DNA from: Chlorobiales bacterium
Lineage (GTDB): Bacteria; Bacteroidota; Chlorobiia; Chlorobiales; Chlorobiaceae
Assembly: GCA_022360355.1 (NCBI GenBank)
Contig: JAKSCY010000793.1
Coordinates: forward strand, 1-20,014
DNA length: 20,014 bases
Direction of reading: 5' to 3'
The notes under the pieces were generated by a model. That model had not been told where the DNA came from. It did not search any database and saw only the letters and a list, made by a program, of their open reading frames with translations. The translations under genes and the position numbers were made by a program. Shown here one piece after another: positions 1 through 7,872 of this stretch (the first letter of the stretch is position 1; the number at the start of each line of letters is the position of its first letter).

Positions 1-49
1 CGACGGTTTGGATGATGGAGTTGGGGCCGATTTTTGCAGAAGCTGTCAT
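1..49 (-). CDS. 5' end of a gene running off the left edge, possibly BchJ-like
   Basis: An ATG on the minus strand at 49-47 opens a frame that stays open to the edge and reads MTASAKIGPNSIIQTV. It begins 10 bases after the lipoprotein stop, so the two genes are probably co-transcribed. The segment IGPNSIIQ resembles, from memory, the N-terminus of BchJ-type 4-vinyl reductase (V4R domain) proteins of bacteriochlorophyll synthesis, which would suit a green sulfur bacterium. Only 16 residues are visible and no Shine-Dalgarno sequence is clear, so both the start and the function are tentative. Confidence 0.45.
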   Translation of the reverse strand, partial: MTASAKIGPNSIIQTV

Positions 50-59
50 TCGTGATTGG

Positions 60-1802
60 TTATGGGTTTGACGGTGAATATGGCTGTATTAAAGGTACCA
101 TGGCAGGGAAAACAAGATTGACGTTTTCCGTCTCCCACCCTTTTCTGACGGTTACCGTATCGTTGTTGACGGTAAAGAGGTCCGCGGGTTCGAATGGATA
201 GATATTGCCGGGGCTCCATGATGGTTTCGTGCCCGGTTGCATCTCTGATCGAGGGATGAACGCCCTGAGTGTGTACTTTCCGGGTGCCAGTTCGTCGATG
301 CTGAAATCGGCTGGACTGCTGTCACTCCTCTGGACAACCGTTCTACGGGGCAGCCTGTTCATCGAATCGAGCACTTCGACAATGACTGTTCCGGTTCCTC
401 CTGATACGGTTCCGGTTATGGTGCCGAAATCTTCGGAATCCGCTACGGTAAATGCAGATGTTACAAGTGAATCGGAAGCCCGTTCTCCGTTGAGACCAAT
501 GAGGTTTTCCAGCTGTATGTCAAGGCGGTAAGCGTTGCCGTTGCGGAAAGCAGGGTTTACCTGCAGGGTGTAGCGCCTGTCATCTATCGGCTGGGCCGTG
601 AAGGCGAGAGGCGTGGGGTCCTCTCCGTTAAGGGAGTAGAGCAATATTGCGCGTTCGAGAGATTCCTGTTCAACCGGTATATTGAAGGAGACGTCAACCG
701 TCCGGCCTCGTTCAGGATGGGTTGGAGCAAGGAACGCTTTTGCGGTACCGTTTTTCGGCAGAAGCTGCGTTATTGCAATGGTCTCTTTTTCCTGTTTGTC
801 GTTTCCCCTGCATGCAGTTGACGAGGTCTGTCCGCCGTCGCCCGGAGAGTAGGTTATACGGTATCCGGATTTCTTCTCAAGCGAGCCGGTAACGATGCGA
901 AAAGTTCTTGCGCGGGAAGTTGCTTTTACGCTGTAGAACCCTTTGACAGGCAACACGGTATTCCGCACTGTATCGAGAACGGCAACTGAGGAGAGCTTGA
1001 AATTTTCAACAGGAAAAGGACGGTCGAAGCTTATTTCAAGAACATTGCCTGCGGGCGAGGTGCAATAGATCAGTTTCGGATGACCTGCTGGCTCAGCAAG
1101 TCTGAACAGGTTGTCCGAGGTGCCTGTCCCGACCAGTTCCCGGTACCCTGTCCCGGAGAACTCGCTGCCGGGGTTCAGTTTCTTGTCGCCGTTGCTGTCC
1201 TGCAGGGCAATCAGCCGATAGTTTCCTTCGGCAAGATAGTCGAGTGTGAATCTCCCGTCATAGCCTGTTTGTACGCTGTAATCAGGTTTTCGCTCAAAAG
1301 GGTTGAAGGAAAGAGAGTCGTCTTTTGACACGGCATAGGCAAGAACAAACGCGCGGGGCAGAGGTCGGGTATCGTTCGAGAAGACCTGTCCCGCAATGAT
1401 GCCCCGGTTTATTTCCGGCCCTGTTGAGAATGCGTAGGTATAGCTTTGAAGCAATACGTTGCCCCGGCTGCTTCTCAGTGAGGTGTTGAGAGTGATCGTA
1501 TAGGTTTTGTTTGTTTCCAGTGGTTTTCGGAACACTATTTCGGCTTCAGTGCCGTTTCCGTTGAGGGTGTAGTCGGTGATCGCCGGAGAAAAAACCAATG
1601 CGTTTCTCAGAGACGATGCGGTTACATACCGGTTGAAGCTGAAATGGATTCGTTCGGGAGAGATGTTGACGGAAGAGGAGGGCGGGTTCACGGAAAGAAT
1701 CTCCAGAGGTTCGTTATCCCTCGGGCCTCCTGTCGGTGGGCGATCATGCGCACATGCCGTAAGGAGTAAGCACAGGGCGATGCAGAGCGATAGAGGTTTC
1801 AT
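60..1802 (-). CDS. Ig-like domain (SbsA/Big_5 type) lipoprotein
   Basis: This 580-residue protein is exported and lipid-anchored. A short signal peptide ends in a lipobox, Leu14-Thr15-Ala16-Cys17, followed by a Pro/Gly-rich linker containing PPTGGPRD, typical of Bacteroidota/Chlorobiota envelope lipoproteins. Residues about 33-128 look like an SbsA-type Ig-like domain, starting with a VNPPSSS segment and ending near YAFSTG. Two stretches resemble carboxypeptidase-regulatory-like folds, about 135-215 (with a DSNGDKKLNPG turn) and about 455-520 (with a LAPGKYTLRAF strand). A middle part near 350-450 could be a second Ig-like unit. The start is supported by an AAGGAG sequence 7 bases upstream. 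No catalytic motif is visible; the role is probably structural or adhesive at the cell surface, but this is inference. Confidence 0.85.
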   Translation of the reverse strand: MKPLSLCIALCLLLTACAHDRPPTGGPRDNEPLEILSVNPPSSSVNISPERIHFSFNRYVTASSLRNALVFSPAITDYTLNGNGTEAEIVFRKPLETNKTYTITLNTSLRSSRGNVLLQSYTYAFSTGPEINRGIIAGQVFSNDTRPLPRAFVLAYAVSKDDSLSFNPFERKPDYSVQTGYDGRFTLDYLAEGNYRLIALQDSNGDKKLNPGSEFSGTGYRELVGTGTSDNLFRLAEPAGHPKLIYCTSPAGNVLEISFDRPFPVENFKLSSVAVLDTVRNTVLPVKGFYSVKATSRARTFRIVTGSLEKKSGYRITYSPGDGGQTSSTACRGNDKQEKETIAITQLLPKNGTAKAFLAPTHPERGRTVDVSFNIPVEQESLERAILLYSLNGEDPTPLAFTAQPIDDRRYTLQVNPAFRNGNAYRLDIQLENLIGLNGERASDSLVTSAFTVADSEDFGTITGTVSGGTGTVIVEVLDSMNRLPRRTVVQRSDSSPADFSIDELAPGKYTLRAFIPRSEMQPGTKPSWSPGNIYPFEPADLFTVNNDTVTVRKGWETENVNLVFPAMVPLIQPYSPSNP

Positions 1803-1809
1803 GGAGTGA

Positions 1810-1815
1810 CTCCTT
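1810..1815 (-). promoter_or_regulatory. Shine-Dalgarno sequence of the lipoprotein gene
   Basis: The minus strand reads AAGGAG here, seven bases before the ATG at 1802-1800. It fixes the start of the lipoprotein and agrees with the signal peptide. The rest of the 1803-1924 gap between the divergent genes is AT-rich, with no confident promoter hexamers that I can assign. Confidence 0.7.
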
Positions 1816-1924
1816 AGCGGGCCCGGCCTGGATTGTAAATCAACGTAAAAAGTCGTAAATTAAAAAGCTAAGAAGTTCTATGAAAATATTTTGAGAAAAA
1901 AATAACAGATTGTTTACGATATAG

Positions 1925-3400
1925 ATGTCCAGAAGCACTTGCAAGGTTCTTTATGTGTCAGGTGAAATTTCTCCATTTGTAAGGGTCAGTTCTCTGGCCG
2001 ATTTCATGGCATCCTTTCCCCAGGCCATGGAAGATGAAGGCTGTGAAGCACGCATAATGATGCCTAAATACGGTGTGATCAATGATCGCAAGTTTCGCCT
2101 CCATGATGTCTTGCGGCTTTCAGATATAAAGGTTCCCCTGAAAGACAAGACAGATCTGCTTCACGTTAAGGTTACTGCTCTTCCGTCAAGCAAAATACAG
2201 ACATATTTCCTTTACAACGAGAGGTATTACAAGCGTAGCGGCCTTTTTACCGATATGTCCCAGGGGAATGATTTCAAGGGCAGCGCCGAGAGGGTTATTT
2301 TCTTTAATCTCGGTATTCTTGAAACGTTACAGCGGCTTGGCTGGAGACCCGATATCATTCATTTTCATGACTGGTACGCAAGTCTGGTGCCTCTGTTGCT
2401 CAAAACCGTATATGCCGACAATGAGTTTTTCAGGGGTATCAGAACAGTTCTGACTGTCCATAACGCGCACCGTCAGGGTGTGTTTCCCCTGAAACCGTTT
2501 ACGAAACTGCTCCCGGAAAGCATAGTCGAGGGGCTGCATAACGAGGGTGATACGGTGAATATGCTGTTTACCGGTATCGAGCATGTTGATACTGTTTCAA
2601 CGACATCGGGCAGGTACGCCGAGCTTATCAGCAGTAACACTGAAGCTGCATACGGGGTAGACAAGGAGCTTGCTTCTCGCGGTAATCATCTTCAGGGAAT
2701 TACCAACGGACTCGACGGCAAACAGTGGAATCCATCCGCTGACAAGCTTATCAAGAAGAGGTTTGATATCGACCGGCTTGATGAAAAACGTGAGAACAAG
2801 AAGTTTCTGCTCGAAGAACTGAAGATGCCGTTTGATGAGGAAAAACCCCTGGTAGGCACTGTGATACATTTTGACCGGTATCAGGGGATCGAACTGCTGC
2901 TCGATGCGCTCGAAAAGCTTATGGATCTCGATATTCAGATGGTTATTTCCGGATCGGGAAACAAGGATATCCAGAAGAAACTGCAATCCCTTGCCAGGGA
3001 GTATGAGGGCAAGCTCGGACTCTCTTTTGAGTTCAGCGACGCTTATTTTCACCAGATCATGGCTTCATCCGATATGCTGCTGATGCTTGGAAAATTTGAG
3101 TCGTGCGGTATGATGCAGTTTTTCGCGATGCGATACGGAGCTGTGCCGATTGTGTATGCAGGAGGCGGTATTGCTGAAACTATCGACGAGATTGACGCCA
3201 AGAGTGACGGTTCGGGTTTTGCATTTCATGACTACAGTCCGGAAGCTCTTGCCGACAAGGTCAGGGAGGCTCTTGCGGTCTATAACGATAAGGAACGCTG
3301 GACAACGCTCGTGACGGACAATATGGAAAGGAAGTTGACATGGAAGAAGTCTGCAGGAAAATATAACCTGATGTACAGCAGTCTGCTTGAGCGTGAATGA
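1925..3400 (+). CDS. glgA: glycogen synthase, GT5 family, divergent Chlorobi type
   Basis: GlgA transfers glucose from ADP-glucose to a growing alpha-1,4-glucan in the cytoplasm. The length (491 residues) and the order of blocks fit the GT5 family: N-terminal VLYVSGEISPF (8-18), HFHDWYA (146-152), NGLDGKQWNP (261-270), KFESCG (390-395, with Glu392 in the position of E. coli Glu377) and AGGGIAETID (412-421). Several residues normally needed for ADP-glucose binding differ. The KxGGL loop reads RVSSL (20-24), and the positions of E. coli Arg300 and Lys305 are His315 and Gln320. As far as I recall, Chlorobium GlgA shares these changes, so this looks like a lineage feature and not decay. No Shine-Dalgarno sequence precedes the ATG. 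The gene leads a tight cluster with the next HAD phosphatase. Confidence 0.9.
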   Translation: MSRSTCKVLYVSGEISPFVRVSSLADFMASFPQAMEDEGCEARIMMPKYGVINDRKFRLHDVLRLSDIKVPLKDKTDLLHVKVTALPSSKIQTYFLYNERYYKRSGLFTDMSQGNDFKGSAERVIFFNLGILETLQRLGWRPDIIHFHDWYASLVPLLLKTVYADNEFFRGIRTVLTVHNAHRQGVFPLKPFTKLLPESIVEGLHNEGDTVNMLFTGIEHVDTVSTTSGRYAELISSNTEAAYGVDKELASRGNHLQGITNGLDGKQWNPSADKLIKKRFDIDRLDEKRENKKFLLEELKMPFDEEKPLVGTVIHFDRYQGIELLLDALEKLMDLDIQMVISGSGNKDIQKKLQSLAREYEGKLGLSFEFSDAYFHQIMASSDMLLMLGKFESCGMMQFFAMRYGAVPIVYAGGGIAETIDEIDAKSDGSGFAFHDYSPEALADKVREALAVYNDKERWTTLVTDNMERKLTWKKSAGKYNLMYSSLLERE

Positions 3401-3404
3401 GAGC

Positions 3405-4013
3405 ATGGTGAGAAAGGTAAAGGTATTGTTTCTTGACAGAGATGGTACGATCAATCGTGATATAGGCACCTATGTAACCACAAGAGAGCAGTTCCAGTTG
3501 ATTGACGGGGCGGATACTGCTATCGCCCTCGCCAAACAGGCCGGTTACGAAATCGTCATTGTCACAAACCAGGCTGGTATTGCTAAAGGTATTATTACTC
3601 CCGAGCAGGTCGAGGATATTCATCTTTACCTGAATGAACTGCTTGCCTTCAGGAATACTTCATTTGACCGGAGTTACTACTGCCCTACCCATCCGGATTT
3701 TCCGCATCCCGAATACGATCGCTTTGCCTGGTGCAGAAAACCTGAAACCGGTATGGTTGACCGGGCGATTGCCGATTATCTTGCCTCTGGTGCTGAAGTT
3801 GACAAAACGCAGTCGTTTTTTATCGGTGATAAAACGGTTGATGTTGAATGCGGTTTACGTGCAGGTCTCCGGTCAATTCTTGTCAGGACAGGTCACGGAG
3901 AGGAAGCGCTCTGCCGTGAACGCGGGATTACACCGGAATTCGTTGCGGATAATCTCTACCAGGCCATAACGGAGTATGTATTAAGCAGTGACGAGATAAC
4001 AGGTGACAAGTAA
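3405..4013 (+). CDS. gmhB: HAD phosphatase, heptose-1,7-bisphosphate phosphatase (GmhB) like
   Basis: This is a class IIIA HAD phosphatase of 202 residues, close to the usual GmhB length. The nucleophile motif FLDRDGT gives Asp11 and the acid/base Asp13. Motif II is VTNQAGIAKG (53-62) and motif III is GDKTVD (141-146). The insert CPTHP (93-97) with CRKPETGM (110-117) corresponds to the GmhB zinc loop, but only Cys93, His95 and Cys110 are present; the remaining ligand position holds Ala108. GmhB removes the C7 phosphate of a heptose bisphosphate during LPS heptose synthesis; histidinol-phosphatase-like relatives are an alternative. I chose ATG 3405, four bases after glgA. An in-frame TTG at 3387 would overlap glgA and adds no conserved residues. 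No other heptose-pathway gene is in the window. Confidence 0.75.
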   Translation: MVRKVKVLFLDRDGTINRDIGTYVTTREQFQLIDGADTAIALAKQAGYEIVIVTNQAGIAKGIITPEQVEDIHLYLNELLAFRNTSFDRSYYCPTHPDFPHPEYDRFAWCRKPETGMVDRAIADYLASGAEVDKTQSFFIGDKTVDVECGLRAGLRSILVRTGHGEEALCRERGITPEFVADNLYQAITEYVLSSDEITGDK

Positions 4014-4022
4014 AAACAGCTT

Positions 4023-5150
4023 TTGGGTTTGCATTGTTACGTACACATTCCATTCTGCCGGGCCAGGTGCAGTTATTGTGATTTTTTCCTGGTAACGAGG
4101 CAGGATCCTCAGGAGCGTTTTTTTACCGCTCTATACGAAGAGACGGCGGCACGACTTGCTGCGTTTTACGGCAGAACAATTCGTTCCGTTCATTTCGGTG
4201 GAGGAACTCCATCATATGTAAATACAGATTATCTTGGACGGTGGCTTGAAACTGCATCTCGCTTCGTTTCACTGAGCGATGACATCGAAATTACCGTTGA
4301 GGCCAATCCTGAAGATCTTACCTCTGAAAAATTACACGGGTTGGCGGCTTTGGGTGTGAATCGTCTCAGTATCGGTGTGCAGTCTTTTGTCCCTGAAAAG
4401 CTACGGGCATTGGGGAGATGCCATACTGCGGAGGATGCGGCCCGAGTGACCGAGGAGGCAATGAAGGTGTTTGGTAATGTCAGCGTTGATCTTATGTGCG
4501 GTGCACAGGGGGAGACAGCCGAAGACTGGCAACGTGACCTCCGGTGCACCCTATCAGCCGGTGTTCCGCATATTTCCGTCTATATGCTTGCTCTGGAGAA
4601 AAAAACCTTCCTTGCGCGTCAGGTAAAGAGGGGACTGGTAACTCTTCCCGGTGACGAGGTGCAGGCTGAGATGTACGGTATGGCGTGTGAACAGCTTGGT
4701 GAACAGGGTTTTGAACACTATGAGGTTTCGAATTTCTCAAAACCGGGGTTCTTTTCCCGTTATAATCTGGGATGCTGGCACAGGGAATCGTATCTTGGGT
4801 TCGGTCCTTCAGCGCATTCGTTCTATAAAACAGGAGGGCAGGAACGGCGCTGCGCGAATGTGAGCAGTATGGTGCGTTACCTCGCATCTCCGCGTGAAGC
4901 TCGGGAGTCCAGCGAAATACTGTCTGAAGAGGCGCGGATCAATGAGAAAATTTTTCTTTCATTGCGGCTTTCTTCCGGGCTCGAAATCGATGGTTTGCTG
5001 GATTATCATGGAGGCGGCAAAAAGGTGCTGGAAATCGTGGAGCATTTCAGGCAGGAGGGGTTGCTCGAAATACGAAAAGGTGTCATAAAGGTTTCAAGGA
5101 AAGGGTTTCTTTTTGCCGACAAGGTGGCTGAGGAGTTGCTTTTGCTGTGA
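4023..5150 (+). CDS. hemW: HemW-like radical SAM protein (coproporphyrinogen oxidase-like)
   Basis: This 375-residue protein belongs to the HemN/HemW radical SAM family. The 4Fe-4S/SAM motif CRARCSYC gives Cys12, Cys16 and Cys19, and is followed by HFGGGTPS (57-64), EANPEDL (93-99), SIGVQSF (116-122) and GFGPSAHSF (259-267). The N-terminus begins directly before the cluster motif, as in HemW; true HemN is longer at the N-terminus. HemW is regarded as a heme chaperone and not an oxidase. The HNxxYW signature described for HemW is changed here to YNLGCW (247-252). The start is a TTG, because the stop of the upstream gene lies in the same frame only three codons earlier and no ATG lies between them; TTG 4029 is also possible. 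Confidence 0.85.
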   Translation: MGLHCYVHIPFCRARCSYCDFFLVTRQDPQERFFTALYEETAARLAAFYGRTIRSVHFGGGTPSYVNTDYLGRWLETASRFVSLSDDIEITVEANPEDLTSEKLHGLAALGVNRLSIGVQSFVPEKLRALGRCHTAEDAARVTEEAMKVFGNVSVDLMCGAQGETAEDWQRDLRCTLSAGVPHISVYMLALEKKTFLARQVKRGLVTLPGDEVQAEMYGMACEQLGEQGFEHYEVSNFSKPGFFSRYNLGCWHRESYLGFGPSAHSFYKTGGQERRCANVSSMVRYLASPREARESSEILSEEARINEKIFLSLRLSSGLEIDGLLDYHGGGKKVLEIVEHFRQEGLLEIRKGVIKVSRKGFLFADKVAEELLLL

Positions 5151-5183
5151 ATCGGTACTTTTTGGGAACACCGGTCTTTTTTT
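5151..5183 (+). terminator. weak rho-independent terminator after hemW
   Basis: Immediately after the hemW stop, ATCGGT (5151-5156) can pair with ACCGGT (5170-5175) around a 13-base loop, with one G-U pair. A run of seven T follows at 5177-5183. The stem is short, so termination would be partial. It would separate the glgA-gmhB-hemW group from the DUF2723 gene, whose own promoter would lie in the T-rich remainder of this 83-base gap. Confidence 0.4.
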
Positions 5184-5233
5184 GACTTTTTGCTTTTGAT
5201 TTGTGACTTTCCTTTGTTATCCGTTACAGATAT

Positions 5234-7861
5234 ATGAACCACAAAATGATAAACCGCAGTATTGCTGCAGCGTTGTTTGTGCTGGCTGAAGTCATATACC
5301 TGATGACCATGGCTCCTACGCTCTCTTTCTGGGATTGCGGGGAGTTTATCGCTACAGCCTATACCCTCGGTGTTCCTCATCCCCCCGGTGCGCCTTTTTT
5401 CCTGTTGGTCGGCAGATTGTTTTCCATGATCCCGTTTTTTGAGGACATCGGTGCGCGGGTCAATCTTTTAAGTACGCTTTCGGCTTCGGCAACCGTGATG
5501 CTCACCTATCTGGTTATAGTCCGGTTGATTGTCATGTACAGGAAAACCGAACCCGGTTCATGGGATACCCTGGAAAAACTTTCGGCTTACGGCGGTGCCG
5601 CCGTTGGAGCGCTTTCACTTGCGTTTTCAGACAGTTTCTGGTTCAATGCGGTTGAAACGGAAGTCTATGCTCCGTCGCTGTTTTTTACCGCTCTGGCTGT
5701 CTGGTTCATTGTCCGATGGTACGATGAGGAGCATGAAGAAGGAAGCGAGCGCTGGCTTATGGCCGCAATGTACGTGATCGGATTGTCGATAGGGGTGCAT
5801 CTGCTGAGTCTTCTGACGATCTTTGCCGTTATCATGGTGTATTATTACAAAAAATACGAGGTTACCCCTCTCTCTTTTCTGATGATGATGCTTGCGGGTT
5901 CTGCAGCTTTTCTTCTGGTGTATATCGGCATCATCAAGGGGTTGCCGGTGCTCATGCAGTATGCATCATGGAGTGGCATGGTGTTCTTGCTTGGCGGGAT
6001 CATCTATGTTGTGTACTATGCCCATACCAGACGGCTCAGACTGTTGCATACGATAAGCATGTCCCTATTTCTGCTTATTGTCGGCTATACCTCTTATGCG
6101 CTCATCTATGTACGTGCGAATGCCTCGCCGCCTATCAATGAAAACAACCCTTCAACAGGGGAAGCCTTTTTTTCGTACCTGAACCGTGAGCAGTACGGTG
6201 ATTTTCCTCTGTGGCCCCGGCGCTGGTCCGTTGATCCTCTGCACCAGTATTTCTACCAGCAGTACGGCAGTGATACCGATTATTTTCTCCGTTACCAAGT
6301 GAGCCACATGTACCTCCGGTATCTCGGATGGCAGTTCATCGGCAGGGAGAGTGAGTCGGAGGGTGCGGGCGTTGACTGGTCGCAGCTCTGGGGGCTTCCG
6401 TTTCTTGTCGGGATTTTCGGGGCAGTCTCACATATCCGCCGGGAATGGAAAATGGGTTCCGTTGTTACTGCACTGTTCATTCTTACCGGTGCAGCACTTG
6501 TTGTTTACCTTAATCAGACTGAACCTCAGCCGAGGGAAAGGGACTACAGTTATACGGGTAGTTTCTTTGCCTTTGCCGTCTGGATCGGCATTGGTGCGGA
6601 AAGCCTTCTTTCGAGGATTCGAAAAGGGATATCCGAAGCAGCGATTCGCCAGACTCTGACGATAGCTGCTCTGGGCGGGTTGTTGCTTCTTGTAAACGGC
6701 AGGATGCTTTTTGCAAACTACCACACCCATGACCGTTCAGGAAACTATGTCCCCTGGGATTGGGCATGGAACATACTGCAGAGCTGCGAAAAGGATGCGA
6801 TACTGTTTACCAACGGTGATAACGATACTTTTCCCCTATGGTATCTGCAGGAGGTAGAAGGTATTCGCACCGACGTTCGCGTTGTGAATCTCAGTCTTGC
6901 AAACACGGGGTGGTACCTTGAACAGCTGAAAAACACCTCTCCGAACGGGGCGAAAAAAATAGTATTCAGCCTGAGTGACGAAGAACTCAGAGAGATCAGC
7001 TATGTTGCGATACAACCGGTCGAAGTCGATCTTCCTGCCGGCCAGCGAAAGGAGGAGCTTGTCAAGGAGTACAAGGCAGCCGGTCTCGATGTTCCGGAGA
7101 CTCTTGTCGATACGTTACGGTGGCAGATCATGCCAAGTGTTACCTTTCGGGGGCAGGGTTTTCTTCGGCCTCAGGATGTTGCCGTGTATGAAATCCTGAT
7201 GAACAATTTCGCCACGCGCCCGATCTGTTTTGCCGTTACTGTCGGCCGTGACAATCTGCTCGGTATTGACGAGTACCTTCGGCTGGACGGGCTGGTCTAC
7301 AAGGTCGTTCCGGCGAAAAACACTGAAGACGGCAATTTTGTCGGTGCTTCGCAACTCTGGACAAACCTTTGCAGTGTTTTCCGTTACCGTAATCTCAATA
7401 ATCCGGCGGTGTATATCGAAGAAACCTCCCGTCGGCTGAGTGGAAATTACAAACCTCTATTTGCCAGTCTGGCGGTTGAACTTGCAAAAAATCCGGAAGG
7501 AGAACTCAACGTGAGAGATGGCAAGGGAAATCTGCGGAAAGCGAGCAGAAAACATCTCGCGATTGAGGCGCTGGACAAATCTCAGGAGGTGCTGCCTCTG
7601 GAGCGCTACGGTCTTGATCCCGGGGTTGCTGCTTCGATTGTTTCTCTCTATGTTTCACTCGGTGAAAAGGAAAAGGCAGATCCGTATATTGCTTTTCTCG
7701 AGGGGCTTGCCGGTAAGACCTCTCTTCGAGAAACTCCGCAGGTCTATTATGCTCTGGCACTTGCCCTGCGTGAGGTCGGCAGGACAGGGGAAGCTGAAGA
7801 GATTCTCGATCAGCTTTTCGAAGAGATCGATGAGAAAAGGATTGAATTACTGAATGAATAA
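5234..7861 (+). CDS. DUF2723 family membrane protein, glycosyltransferase-like
   Basis: The 875-residue product is a polytopic inner-membrane protein of the DUF2723 (TMEM260-related) family. The family hallmark is at the N-terminus: a first hydrophobic helix, then SFWDCGEF (31-38) and GVPHPPGAPFF (46-56). In GT-C-type enzymes an acidic residue in this first periplasmic loop is catalytic, and Asp34 or Glu37 would fill that role. About ten hydrophobic segments follow up to roughly residue 490, including one after EPQPRERDYSYTGSFF. The rest is soluble and starts near a TNGDNDTFPLWYLQ motif, and the last 150 residues look like helical repeats of the TPR type. The human relative TMEM260 is an O-mannosyltransferase; a glycan-transfer role here is inference. 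The stop is 11 bases before lpxA, so co-transcription is likely. Confidence 0.85.
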   Translation: MNHKMINRSIAAALFVLAEVIYLMTMAPTLSFWDCGEFIATAYTLGVPHPPGAPFFLLVGRLFSMIPFFEDIGARVNLLSTLSASATVMLTYLVIVRLIVMYRKTEPGSWDTLEKLSAYGGAAVGALSLAFSDSFWFNAVETEVYAPSLFFTALAVWFIVRWYDEEHEEGSERWLMAAMYVIGLSIGVHLLSLLTIFAVIMVYYYKKYEVTPLSFLMMMLAGSAAFLLVYIGIIKGLPVLMQYASWSGMVFLLGGIIYVVYYAHTRRLRLLHTISMSLFLLIVGYTSYALIYVRANASPPINENNPSTGEAFFSYLNREQYGDFPLWPRRWSVDPLHQYFYQQYGSDTDYFLRYQVSHMYLRYLGWQFIGRESESEGAGVDWSQLWGLPFLVGIFGAVSHIRREWKMGSVVTALFILTGAALVVYLNQTEPQPRERDYSYTGSFFAFAVWIGIGAESLLSRIRKGISEAAIRQTLTIAALGGLLLLVNGRMLFANYHTHDRSGNYVPWDWAWNILQSCEKDAILFTNGDNDTFPLWYLQEVEGIRTDVRVVNLSLANTGWYLEQLKNTSPNGAKKIVFSLSDEELREISYVAIQPVEVDLPAGQRKEELVKEYKAAGLDVPETLVDTLRWQIMPSVTFRGQGFLRPQDVAVYEILMNNFATRPICFAVTVGRDNLLGIDEYLRLDGLVYKVVPAKNTEDGNFVGASQLWTNLCSVFRYRNLNNPAVYIEETSRRLSGNYKPLFASLAVELAKNPEGELNVRDGKGNLRKASRKHLAIEALDKSQEVLPLERYGLDPGVAASIVSLYVSLGEKEKADPYIAFLEGLAGKTSLRETPQVYYALALALREVGRTGEAEEILDQLFEEIDEKRIELLNE

Positions 7862-7872
7862 AGCAGCCATTG

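Noticed and set aside
1885..1924. Promoter with leaderless start for glgA (TTGAGA and TACGAT)
   Set aside because: The spacer would be 19 bases or more and the predicted start would fall after the ATG, so the assignment is not supported.
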